Origin: JBGSMF01 sp041740315
GTDB lineage: Bacteria > Chloroflexota > Anaerolineae > Fen-1058
DNA: 7,156 bases
Direction of reading: 5' to 3'
NCBI GenBank assembly: GCA_041740315.1
Contig: JBGSMF010000136.1
Location: 1 to 7,156 of the forward strand
Part shown: in pieces, positions 1 to 5,796 of the stretch
How the letters are laid out: the number at the start of each line of letters is the position of its first letter
Numbering within the stretch: the stretch's first letter is position 1
The notes under the pieces: model-generated
What the model saw: only the letters and a program-made list of their open reading frames with translations
What the model was told of the DNA's origin: nothing
Databases searched by the model: none
Position numbers and translations under genes: made by a program

Positions 1-1
1 G

Positions 2-1780
2 GGTCGTAAAATCAATGTAATAGCCCGGGGGGATTTCCTTGGGCTGCCCGCCGTCTTCGGCAGCTTGGCCGCCCAGGCTGCGCGCGTTCAGGTCCCACGG
101 CGCTTCGCGCAGCGGCTCGCCCAGGCTGCCGTCTTGCACCGAGGCGCGCAGGTACACTCGCCAGTAGACGGTATAGCCAATGTCTTCGCGCACGACTTCC
201 ATCGTGTGAGTGGGATTGGTAATGTAATCAGGCCAGATGTCAAAAGCTCGCCCGGTCACGTGCCACGAGCGGCGCGACTGGCCCGGCCTGGGCGAGTGGT
301 TCATCGAGCGCCACGTGTCGGCCAGGTTAGATAGGTAATCATAGCCGCTTTCTTGCGTCACTCGCTTGCGCAGCGCGTTGAACGAATCGTCCACGGCGTC
401 GCTCATTTGGAATTTCTGCTTGCCATAATCGGGCAACACGACCAGCGTAAAAGGCGGGGTGGACGTGATAGAGGTGCTGATGACCTCCATGTAAAGCGGC
501 GGCGCTTTGAGGGGAGCCTGGCTGGCCAATTGGTTGGCAGTTTCTTCTGGGATGGGCAGATGAGACCAGGTAGGATGCCTGATGATTTCGCGTCCGCCAA
601 AGGTCTGCTGGGCCAAGCCCCAACCATACAAGCTGGCGGCTACCAGATAGCCTTGCTCGTCGCGATTGTAGACAAAGCCCAGGCTGGTGTCGTCGGGCGA
701 AAAAGCCGGCGAGGTGCCCTGGCCGAACAACTCGACACGCGATTCTTCGATTTTGCCTGTTTTCCAATCAAAGGTGTTGACATAAATCACCTGGTCGCCG
801 GAGCGGCCAGAGGTGTAGGCCAACCGCGCGCCATCGTGCGACCAGACCGGGTGGTCTTCGTCGCGGTCGGGGCTGTGGGTCAGGTTGACCACGTCCTGCT
901 CGCCGCCTTTATCTAGCGAGTAGATGAAAATATCCTTGTTGCCTTCACGGTAAGACACAAAGGCGATATATCTGCCATCGGGCGACCAGGCCGGTGAAAA
1001 ATCGGGCGCGGCATTGCTGGTCAGCCGGATGGCCTGCTGACCGGTGCGGTCAATCAGATAGATATCGAGGTTGTCACTGCGATAGGTTTCAATCGCCAGC
1101 CATTGGCCATCGGGCGACCAACTGGGCGCGGCTTCGTAGGTGGCGGTAAAGGTCAGGCGGGTGACGATGCCCGAGGCAACCTCCATCCGGTAAATGTCCC
1201 AGTTGCCGTCGCGGTGGCTGGCAAAAGCCAGCTCTCGCCCATCAGGTGAAAAGGCCGGATCGCGGTCTTCGGCTGGCTCCCAGGTCAGGCGAATCAATTG
1301 TCGGTCACCCAGGTTGATGGCATAGATATCACTGTTGCCTTCTCGGCGCAAGGAAAAGGCCACCGCGCCGCCGCCGCCAAAGGGCGTGGGAACCGGCGTG
1401 GGCACGCCGGGTTGGGGTGGTTGGGTGGGCGTGAGGGTGGGCGCTCGGGTGGGCAGCAAGATGGGCTGCGTGACAGGCACAATGACGGTGGTGATAGATT
1501 GTCCGCTGAGCACCTGGAGCAAGAGCGCGACGAGCACCAACACCAGCAGCGCATTGGCTGCAATCACAGCGATGAGCATGCGCGCCTGGTTGCGTTTGAG
1601 AATGAGGACGCCGTTTGAAGCCTGGCGCGGTCTTGCTGTAAGTGTGCGAGGGGCGGGGCGTAGCCGAGCCAACTGCTTGCGCAGCCAAGCGGGTAGAGCA
1701 CGCAGCCGCATGGGCAAGTTGCGCAGCCAACCAAGCATGGCTCGTAGGCGATTGATGATATGGCCGATTTTCTCTCTCAC
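2..1780 (-). CDS. Membrane-anchored PD40/TolB-type beta-propeller protein with C-terminal M15-like motif (partial, 3' end outside window)
   Basis: 593 codons are visible and the frame is still open at the left edge. Residues 1-67 are basic and Leu/Arg-rich. About 68-91 form one transmembrane helix (LIAVIAANALLVLVLVALLL), so the rest should be exported and tethered. A Thr/Pro-rich linker spans about 101-134. Residues 140-405 hold repeated PD40 blades with FSPDG/WSPDG-type turns (177-181, 222-225, 266-269, 361-364) each followed by a DIY/DIF strand. PD40 propellers usually bind protein or peptide partners. Residues 455-514 form a separate helical region ending in SWHVTGRAFD (505-514), which fits the SxHxxGxAxD zinc-site pattern of peptidase M15/VanY-like DD-peptidases; H507 and D514 would be the ligands. 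The second half of such a site would lie near or beyond the edge. The GTG at 1780 lies 8 nt after the upstream stop with no clear ribosome site; ATG at 1738 is the alternative. It is the last visible gene of the operon. Peptidase activity is inference. Confidence 0.85.
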   Translation of the reverse strand, partial: MREKIGHIINRLRAMLGWLRNLPMRLRALPAWLRKQLARLRPAPRTLTARPRQASNGVLILKRNQARMLIAVIAANALLVLVLVALLLQVLSGQSITTVIVPVTQPILLPTRAPTLTPTQPPQPGVPTPVPTPFGGGGAVAFSLRREGNSDIYAINLGDRQLIRLTWEPAEDRDPAFSPDGRELAFASHRDGNWDIYRMEVASGIVTRLTFTATYEAAPSWSPDGQWLAIETYRSDNLDIYLIDRTGQQAIRLTSNAAPDFSPAWSPDGRYIAFVSYREGNKDIFIYSLDKGGEQDVVNLTHSPDRDEDHPVWSHDGARLAYTSGRSGDQVIYVNTFDWKTGKIEESRVELFGQGTSPAFSPDDTSLGFVYNRDEQGYLVAASLYGWGLAQQTFGGREIIRHPTWSHLPIPEETANQLASQAPLKAPPLYMEVISTSITSTPPFTLVVLPDYGKQKFQMSDAVDDSFNALRKRVTQESGYDYLSNLADTWRSMNHSPRPGQSRRSWHVTGRAFDIWPDYITNPTHTMEVVREDIGYTVYWRVYLRASVQDGSLGEPLREAPWDLNARSLGGQAAEDGGQPKEIPPGYYIDFTT

Positions 1781-1788
1781 GAGGGAAA

Positions 1789-3090
1789 CTATAACACAAG
1801 CGGCGCAAGGCTGCAAGGGGAGTTTTTACTCAGCTCCTCAACCTTGCGGCGCAGTTCGGCATTGACCAGGGCAGCCGCCAGGGTGCCGGCGGCGGCGGAA
1901 ACCAGCTCTATATCTTCGGCATTAAAGGCGCTTTCCGGCTCGCTTCGGACGAGCAAGACTCCCAGCACGTATTCATTGGCGCAAATGGGGACCGTCAGAA
2001 TAGATCCCCAGGTGGTAGAGTTCACCTCGACAGGAGAGCAGGTATACCAGGCATCTTTGATTAGGGTGTCGTCTAGGCTCAACTCGTCGGGCATATTGTG
2101 GCCGACCATGGCACGGCTGGTGACGACATTGCGTTTTTCAGATGGCAGCAAAATGGCCAGGGCGGGCCATTGCGTGGCGCGTTGGATAGCATCTAGAGAT
2201 TGGTTTAACACCCCGTTAATATCCAGCTCGGTGGCAATATTGCTGAGGGCATAGAGCAAACCCATCCGGTCGGCCATGCGCATCATGGTGCGGAACATTT
2301 TGGCATTGTCCAGCGCAACCGCAATCTGGTCGGCGGCGCTGCTGAGGAGTTTTTCGTGCGTCTCGGTAAAGTGGCGCGGCGATGGGTGGGTCAGGGTCAG
2401 CACGCCGGTCACAGAGCCGCGGATGGTAAACGGGACGACAACGGCCGAGCGCACCGGGTGGGGCTGGTCGGGCCGTTCGACCCAACGCGGGTCGTCTTGC
2501 GCATCGTGGCAAGAGGCCAATTGTTGATTGTGAATGGCCCAGCCGGCCAGCCCGTCTTTGAGGATCATTCCGATGGTTGTTTCATTGGGCTTGGCCGGCG
2601 CATCCTGGCGGGTAAACAGGTGTTGAGCAATGCGCCCTTGTGGATCGAGCAGAAACAAGCTGCCGTGCGTTGTGTCGGTGAGGGCGGCGGTAATATCAAG
2701 GACGTTTTGGAGCATGGTTTCCAAGATGGGTTGCTGGGTGGTGGCGCGCGCAACGGCCAGCAGGTTTTCGGCCAGCATTTTTTGCTGGGCCACTTTTTGC
2801 CTGGCTGTTTTGAGGGCCGTGTTGGATTCTTCCAAAGTGACAAGCTGGCGCTCCATTTCGGCCAGGGCATTAGCTTGCAGACTACATTGATGGACGGAAT
2901 TCAGCATCTGGTAGACGAGCGCCGCCAACAACAAGGGCGCCAGCAGCCAGGCAATGATTGCCAGTGGCATGGGCAGGGTTTGAATAATGGCCCAGGCCGC
3001 CAATGCGCCGGACAATACCAGTACCCCCAGCGCCGCCAAGTGGCGATGTTGCGCCAGGCGAAGCAGGCCAGGGGACGGCTCAGGCTTCAT
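1789..3090 (-). CDS. Membrane-anchored tandem GAF-domain sensor protein without an output domain
   Basis: 433 aa from ATG 3090. Residues about 18-36 and 41-62 are two hydrophobic helices forming a hairpin (HLAALGVLVLSGALAAWAII, then LAIIAWLLAPLLLAALVY). Residues 68-115 are heptad-like and probably a coiled coil. GAF domain 1 spans about 118-262, with the characteristic DGLAGWAI segment (179-186), SAVVVPF (215-221) and GVLTLTH (229-235). GAF domain 2 spans about 275-412, with ILTVPI and YVLGVLLVRSE. GAF domains bind small ligands or mediate dimerisation. No histidine kinase, GGDEF, EAL, PP2C or DNA-binding region follows; the protein stops after a short tail, so it may signal by protein contact or through the neighbouring proteins. 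The frame is open further upstream to 3270, but that extension overlaps the preceding gene and looks non-coding. The chosen ATG overlaps the preceding gene's end by 11 nt, which suggests translational coupling. No strong ribosome site is visible. Confidence 0.88.
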   Translation of the reverse strand: MKPEPSPGLLRLAQHRHLAALGVLVLSGALAAWAIIQTLPMPLAIIAWLLAPLLLAALVYQMLNSVHQCSLQANALAEMERQLVTLEESNTALKTARQKVAQQKMLAENLLAVARATTQQPILETMLQNVLDITAALTDTTHGSLFLLDPQGRIAQHLFTRQDAPAKPNETTIGMILKDGLAGWAIHNQQLASCHDAQDDPRWVERPDQPHPVRSAVVVPFTIRGSVTGVLTLTHPSPRHFTETHEKLLSSAADQIAVALDNAKMFRTMMRMADRMGLLYALSNIATELDINGVLNQSLDAIQRATQWPALAILLPSEKRNVVTSRAMVGHNMPDELSLDDTLIKDAWYTCSPVEVNSTTWGSILTVPICANEYVLGVLLVRSEPESAFNAEDIELVSAAAGTLAAALVNAELRRKVEELSKNSPCSLAPLVL

Positions 3091-3367
3091 TGGGCGTTTC
3101 AACTTCGGGCGCCTCTTGTTGCATTTGGGCAATAAAGCGGTCGAGCTGCTCGCGCAGCCACGGCCACTCTTTGGGTTTGAGGTTAATCTTTTGCGATTGA
3201 GTGATGCCGCCCTGTGGGTTGGCTCGCCCGCGCGCCACGCGCACCTTGCGGGCGCCGCGCGCGTCTTCAATAATGCCTACCTGCACATACCAGCCCGCGC
3301 CCAGGGGGCGCATTTCAGAAACAATCCACTTGCTGCTATAGTCCTTTTCTTCAGATTTTTCTTCAGA
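3080..3367 (-). CDS. Small 95-aa hypothetical protein, possibly PC4-like nucleic-acid binder
   Basis: 95 aa starting MSEEKSEEKDYSS at ATG 3367. This start is preferred over the upstream in-frame ATG at 3409 because a clear ribosome site (GAAAGGAG) sits about 8 nt before it. The N-terminus is charged and probably disordered (1-12). The core (13-80) looks like several beta strands (KWIVSEM, GWYVQVGIIED, RKVRVARGR) followed by KINLKPKEWPWLREQLDRF, a strand-turn-helix ending. That order and the closing 'isL..eeW..L...i' pattern resemble the PC4/YdbC-type single-stranded DNA-binding fold, but the match is by eye and weak. The C-terminus is acidic. It has no signal peptide or membrane helix, so it is probably cytoplasmic. 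It lies 116 nt downstream of the 278-aa gene and overlaps the GAF gene by 11 nt, so it is probably co-transcribed with both. Treat the function as unknown. Confidence 0.8.
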   Translation of the reverse strand, partial: SEEKSEEKDYSSKWIVSEMRPLGAGWYVQVGIIEDARGARKVRVARGRANPQGGITQSQKINLKPKEWPWLREQLDRFIAQMQQEAPEVETPNEA

Positions 3368-3483
3368 CATGGCTTTTGCTCCTTTCGTTATTTTAGGGCT
3401 AAGAATCAAATAGCTTGCTCATCTGTAGCTTGTTTTGCCTGTATTTCGGCGTCATTGTGGAAAAGTTATTTAATTTCCAATCC

Positions 3484-4320
3484 TTAGCGGATGACTTTGC
3501 GGGCGGCAAGGCGGCCCAGCTTGATTGCCACGTTGACCCCCGGCAAGACGGTGCCGATGGCGTCCGCGCCGATGTCAAACAAGGCATCATTTTCCAAAAT
3601 GCGCACCACTTGTTTCTTGATCTCGCCGCTGGTAACCTTGAAATCGCCCGTGTGCGCGTCAAATTCAACCACTTGTTTTTTTTGTTTGGTCTTCCACAAA
3701 TATTCTACCGCGTAGACCGAGCGGTAAAAGAGCGTCAATTGCTTGACGTCAATTCTTTCTTCGTGGATCTTGTCGGCCTGGAATGTTTTCATCAGCAGCG
3801 TCACCAGTTTGCGGACAACAAACGAGCCGCGCACTTCGGGCAGCACCACCACGCTCCCGCTTTGCCCCAGCGTCGCCAGGTCCGGCACGGTGAGATGGGG
3901 GCAATCCAAATATTTGCCCAGGTCGGCCTCTTCGCCCTTGGCCGCATCTAGAATCAGTTCGCGCTCAAGCTCTTCTACGCAGTGCTCGACCGCTTCGATC
4001 TGAAACACGTTGCCGCGGTCTTTGACGACGGGGTGCTCTTGCCCGTAGAGTGTAACGGCTTGCACTTCGGGCGCTACCTCAACGCGAAAAGCCTGCCGCC
4101 GGTCATACACATAGCGCGCCGACGCCGCCGCATGCCAAAATGGCTCCAGGCGTTTTTGGATTGCCGTGATGTCAATATCTTCGGGTTTAGGGCGTTGGAG
4201 CAGCTTGGTTACCTGCCCAAAGACATCTGGGCGCTTGGAGAGCGCTTTTTCCTGTATTTGTTCAAGCGACAATGCCGCTTGCAGTTCGACAATCCGTTCA
4301 TCTCCCAAATTAATATCCAC
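3484..4320 (-). CDS. Conserved-looking 278-aa protein of unknown function
   Basis: 278 aa with a GTG start at 4320, supported by a purine-rich ribosome site (GGGAGGGTAGA) directly before it. I do not recognise a named family. Visible features are an acidic N-terminal helical region (1-45) and RPKPEDIDI (43-51), then LEPFWHAAASARYVYDRRQAFRV (58-80), an aromatic, basic segment leading into beta strands. After that come a Cys at 114 (VEHCVEE), YLDCPHL (137-143) and a beta-rich stretch SVVVLPEVRGSFVV (156-169). The later part has a basic KTKQKKQVVEFD segment (210-221) and a C-terminal GADAIGTVLPGVNVAIKLGR (251-270), which is hydrophobic but interrupted by Gly and Pro rather than a clear membrane helix. 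There is no signal peptide, so it is likely cytoplasmic. It is the first gene of the probable four-gene operon, and its leader contains the MITE-like element at 4346-4464. A loose link to the GAF sensor is only contextual. Confidence 0.85.
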   Translation of the reverse strand: MDINLGDERIVELQAALSLEQIQEKALSKRPDVFGQVTKLLQRPKPEDIDITAIQKRLEPFWHAAASARYVYDRRQAFRVEVAPEVQAVTLYGQEHPVVKDRGNVFQIEAVEHCVEELERELILDAAKGEEADLGKYLDCPHLTVPDLATLGQSGSVVVLPEVRGSFVVRKLVTLLMKTFQADKIHEERIDVKQLTLFYRSVYAVEYLWKTKQKKQVVEFDAHTGDFKVTSGEIKKQVVRILENDALFDIGADAIGTVLPGVNVAIKLGRLAARKVIR

Positions 4321-4345
4321 TCTACCCTCCCTGGTTCAAAGCCAC

Positions 4346-4464
4346 GTAATTGCTCACCCTCCCGCAGGTTTGGATGCTCTTTAGCGAGCACGCGCGTCTC
4401 CATCGGTTTCGCAAACCCCAAGTCACCAAATTGTAACCTGCGGGAGGGTAGGCCGAGCAGTTAC
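4346..4464. mobile_element. MITE-like element, 119 bp, with terminal inverted repeats and flanking duplication
   Basis: The left end reads gtaattgctc then accctcccgcaggtt (4346-4370). The right end, on the other strand, reads gtaactgctc, a 5-nt insert (ggcct), then accctcccgcaggtt (4464-4435). So 10-nt tips with one mismatch are followed by a perfect 15-nt inverted repeat. The element is flanked by aaagccac (4338-4345) and aaagccat (4465-4472), 7 of 8 identical and in direct orientation, as expected of a target-site duplication. It contains no coding capacity. It sits just upstream of the ribosome site of the 278-aa gene and so probably in its leader. A folded regulatory leader or attenuator is the alternative, though the flanking duplication argues for insertion. 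Confidence 0.6.
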
Positions 4465-4469
4465 AAAGC

Positions 4470-4498
4470 CATATAAATAGTTTAGTATAAATTCTCAA
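4470..4498 (-). promoter_or_regulatory. Possible promoter for the 278-aa gene operon
   Basis: On the minus strand TTGAGA (4498-4493) is followed after 17 nt by TATATG (4475-4470), in a locally AT-rich patch. The -35 is 5/6 to the sigma-70 consensus and the -10 only 4/6. Transcription from here would place the MITE-like inverted repeats in the 5' leader of the 278-aa gene. The -10 overlaps the right flanking duplication of that element. Confidence 0.35.
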
Positions 4499-4527
4499 AT
4501 ACGCAACTGGGGCGGCTGGCCCAAACA

Positions 4528-4580
4528 AGAAGCCGGGTTTCTGCCCTGGCGGTCAGGCCAGGAGAAAGAAGCCCGGTTCT
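4528..4580. repeat. Nested palindromic repeat (CCGGG-type)
   Basis: Two related near-palindromes, agaagccgggtttct (4528-4542) and agaagcccggttct (4567-4580), flank a perfect 6-bp inverted repeat cctggc/gccagg (4545-4550, 4557-4562). The whole stretch could fold as a cruciform or RNA hairpin. Similar AGAA..CCGGG..TTCT palindromes are, from memory, common intergenic repeats in Chloroflexota. It is followed by another perfect 8-bp inverted repeat, ccccttcc/ggaagggg (4631-4638, 4646-4653). Confidence 0.5.
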
Positions 4581-4593
4581 AGGACCTACCCTC

Positions 4594-4820
4594 TCCCACT
4601 CCCCCTTTGGGGGTCGCGGGACAAGCTAGTCCCCTTCCCTCGCAAGGAAGGGGGGACACACTCTCCTCTCTGTATGGGGGGAGAGATTTTTAGAAACCCT
4701 TTGGGTCTATGCCCCCAAGCTCCCCTTCCCGCCTCGGGGAGGGGCCGGGGGAGAGGTCAACCCTTCCCCTTTGCCCCCAACCCACCCGGCAAAAAGAAAG
4801 GGCGAGCATTTGCCCGCCCT
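4594..4820. repeat. C-rich intergenic repeat, copy A
   Basis: This block shares with 5579-5791 a head (tcccactcccc, tttgggggtcgcgggaca, then gct) and a core. The core, 4683-4799, matches 5651-5767 over 117 bp with one substitution and no gap. The segment between head and core differs between copies. The block ends with a hairpin that serves as terminator for the toxin-antitoxin genes. The plus strand is open as a reading frame here, but its low-complexity Pro/Arg/Ser translation looks like a by-product of the C-rich repeat. The rest of the 4321-4843 gap holds the MITE-like element and the palindrome listed separately. Confidence 0.8.
4791..4820 (-). terminator. Intrinsic terminator after the DUF5615 toxin gene
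   Basis: On the minus strand a 9-bp stem, AGGGCGGGC (4820-4812) pairing with GCTCGCCCT (4807-4799) with one G-U pair, is followed by TTCTTTTT. It lies 24 nt beyond the toxin stop codon. The G-U pair replaces the G-C pair found in the related terminator at 5768-5791, so the stem is kept. Confidence 0.75.
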
Positions 4821-4843
4821 ATGTGCTTTCTGGCCGTCTCAGC

Positions 4844-5194
4844 TTACAGATGGACAAAGCGGATCCGGGTTTCGGTCACCACCACAAAATTCCCCGCCAA
4901 CTGATCGGCATAGCTTGCCAACAGCCGCCGCATGGTATCAATCTTGGTGGCGGCTCGTTCATCATCCAGACGCAACAAGATAACGCCTTTATGCGGACGC
5001 CGCTCACGGTAGACTTTTTCTCCAAAATCCTTGTCATTTGTGACCAGGATCCAATCTTCCGCACAAGCTTTCTGGATAATGTCGTCGTCGTCCATCCCGC
5101 GCGCTTGCTCGTACACCGAAAAGACAGCGTGCTGTTGGGCGCGCAACCAACCTGCCAGGGCCGGGCCACTACACTCATCCACCAGAAAACGCAT
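4844..5194 (-). CDS. DUF5615 family PIN-like toxin (VapC-like ribonuclease component)
   Basis: 116 aa, the usual size for this family. It starts MRFLVDECSG, the opening strand of a PIN/Mut7-C-like fold with the first acidic residue D6. The acidic cluster GMDDDDI (33-39) and the segment ILVTNDKDFGEK (49-60), with D54 and D56, are the other typical acidic positions. VILLRLDD (71-78) is the closing strand pattern. PIN-domain toxins are metal-dependent ribonucleases that cut RNA, and DUF5615 proteins are considered toxins of VapBC-like pairs because they sit beside DUF433 genes, exactly as here. The ATG follows the TAG stop of the antitoxin gene with no intervening base, so translation is probably coupled. 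A GGAG about 11 nt upstream, inside the antitoxin gene, may serve as ribosome site. All key residues appear intact. Actual toxicity is not shown by sequence. Confidence 0.9.
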   Translation of the reverse strand: MRFLVDECSGPALAGWLRAQQHAVFSVYEQARGMDDDDIIQKACAEDWILVTNDKDFGEKVYRERRPHKGVILLRLDDERAATKIDTMRRLLASYADQLAGNFVVVTETRIRFVHL

Positions 5195-5443
5195 CTAGGC
5201 CGTCTCCACCGCCAGCGGCATAAAGAGTGTGCTTTCGAGCGTCTGCGCCGCAAACAGCAGGCAGGCTTGAATATCCTCTTGCGCCAGCCCATCGTACTCT
5301 TGCAAAATCTCTGCCATGCTCGCGCCGCGCGCCAGCAAATTGAGGATGTATTCAACTGTCAGCCGCGTGCCCTTGATAACCGGCTTGCCGGTCATCACCT
5401 TGGGATCAAGCGTAATGCGCGCCAGCAATTGCTTTTCTTCCAT
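5195..5443 (-). CDS. DUF433 family antitoxin
   Basis: 82 aa, full length for a short DUF433 protein. The family signature is clear: RITLDPKVMTGKPVIKGTRL (9-28), then TVEYILNLLARGASMAEILQ (29-48), then a helix containing AQEDIQACLLFAAQTL (54-69). The domain is a winged-helix-like fold. DUF433 proteins are encoded next to DUF5615 PIN-like proteins and are taken as their antitoxins, binding the toxin and probably the operon's own promoter. The ATG is preceded by GGGGAGGTGATC, an almost ideal ribosome site, with 9 nt between the GGAGGT core and the start. That should favour strong antitoxin translation relative to the coupled toxin. The C-terminal tail (70-82) is the likely toxin-contact region by analogy with VapB, which is inference. 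It is the first gene of the pair. Confidence 0.92.
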   Translation of the reverse strand: MEEKQLLARITLDPKVMTGKPVIKGTRLTVEYILNLLARGASMAEILQEYDGLAQEDIQACLLFAAQTLESTLFMPLAVETA

Positions 5444-5448
5444 CAGTT

Positions 5449-5456
5449 GATCACCT
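5449..5456 (-). promoter_or_regulatory. Near-ideal ribosome binding site of the antitoxin gene
   Basis: On the minus strand GGAGGTGATC, extending the GGAGGT core, is complementary over its whole length to the 3' end of 16S rRNA. It lies upstream of the DUF433 ATG at suitable distance and fixes that start. The toxin gene behind it has no comparable site. Confidence 0.8.
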
Positions 5457-5500
5457 CCCCTTGTGATACCAGACCAAAACTCTTACCACGCTGCACAACC

Positions 5501-5529
5501 ATTCTAGCACAAGCCCGACCCAAAAACAA
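5501..5529 (-). promoter_or_regulatory. Probable sigma-70 type promoter of the toxin-antitoxin operon
   Basis: On the minus strand TTGTTT (5529-5524) is followed after exactly 17 nt by TAGAAT (5506-5501), with TGC just before the -10 giving an extended -10 form. Transcription would start near 5494, leaving a leader of about 50 nt. A perfect 10-bp palindrome, agcgcgcgct (5544-5553), lies just upstream and might be an operator, but that is speculative. Confidence 0.6.
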
Positions 5530-5578
5530 GCGCTGGCGCTATAAGCGCGCGCTATAACCCAACCCCCCACCCCCTTCC

Positions 5579-5791
5579 TCCCACTCCCCCCTTTGGGGGT
5601 CGCGGGACAGGCTGCGAGGGAAGGGGGCGCACGCTCTCCCTGTTTGGGAAGAGATTTTTAGAAACCCTTTGAGTCTATGCCCCCAAGCTCCCCTTCCCGC
5701 CTCGGGGAGGGGCCGGGGGAGAGGTCAACCCTTCCCCTTTGCCCCCAACCCACCCGGCAAAAAGAAAAGGGCGGGCAAAAGTGCCCGCCCT
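5579..5791. repeat. C-rich intergenic repeat, copy B
   Basis: This is the second copy of the block at 4594-4820, in the same orientation. The core 5651-5767 differs by one base from 4683-4799 (a at 5672 where copy A has g). The head differs by an extra C, and the middle segment is shorter and diverged. Like copy A it lies directly downstream of a minus-strand gene and ends in a terminator hairpin. The two copies bracket the toxin-antitoxin genes. The rest of the 5444-5796 gap holds the antitoxin promoter and nothing else that I see. Confidence 0.8.
5759..5791 (-). terminator. Strong intrinsic terminator of the RHS toxin/immunity locus
   Basis: On the minus strand a perfect 10-bp GC-rich stem, AGGGCGGGCA (5791-5782) with TGCCCGCCCT (5777-5768), a CTTT loop, and a TTTTCTTTTT tail. 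It begins 5 nt after the stop codon of the 184-aa gene and closes the locus. Confidence 0.85.
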
Positions 5792-5796
5792 ACAAA

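Noticed and set aside
1335..1865. Overlapping open frames on both strands
   Set aside because: They arise from the Thr/Pro linker and transmembrane region of the PD40 protein, which is continuous in its own frame across this stretch.
2356..3135. 259-codon plus-strand open frame
   Set aside because: Antisense to the GAF gene, with no recognisable domain and a Gly/Gln/Arg-rich composition typical of a shadow frame in GC-rich DNA.
3091..3270. 60-codon N-terminal extension of the GAF protein
   Set aside because: It would overlap most of the 95-aa gene, which has its own strong ribosome site, and the extension has no hydrophobic or domain character.
3458..3479. tggaaa/tttcca inverted repeat just after the 278-aa gene as a terminator
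   Set aside because: Only a 6-bp AT-rich stem with a 10-nt loop and no T-tract, too weak to call a terminator or to split the operon.
4681..4843. Possible small plus-strand genes in repeat copy A
   Set aside because: Low-complexity translation driven by C/G runs, no ribosome site, and the same sequence recurs in copy B.
4709..5557. 282-codon plus-strand open frame
   Set aside because: It runs antisense through both toxin-antitoxin genes and begins in the C-rich repeat. Its first ~30 residues recur in another plus-strand frame at 5677 only because the DNA repeat recurs. The minus-strand DUF433/DUF5615 proteins explain the region.
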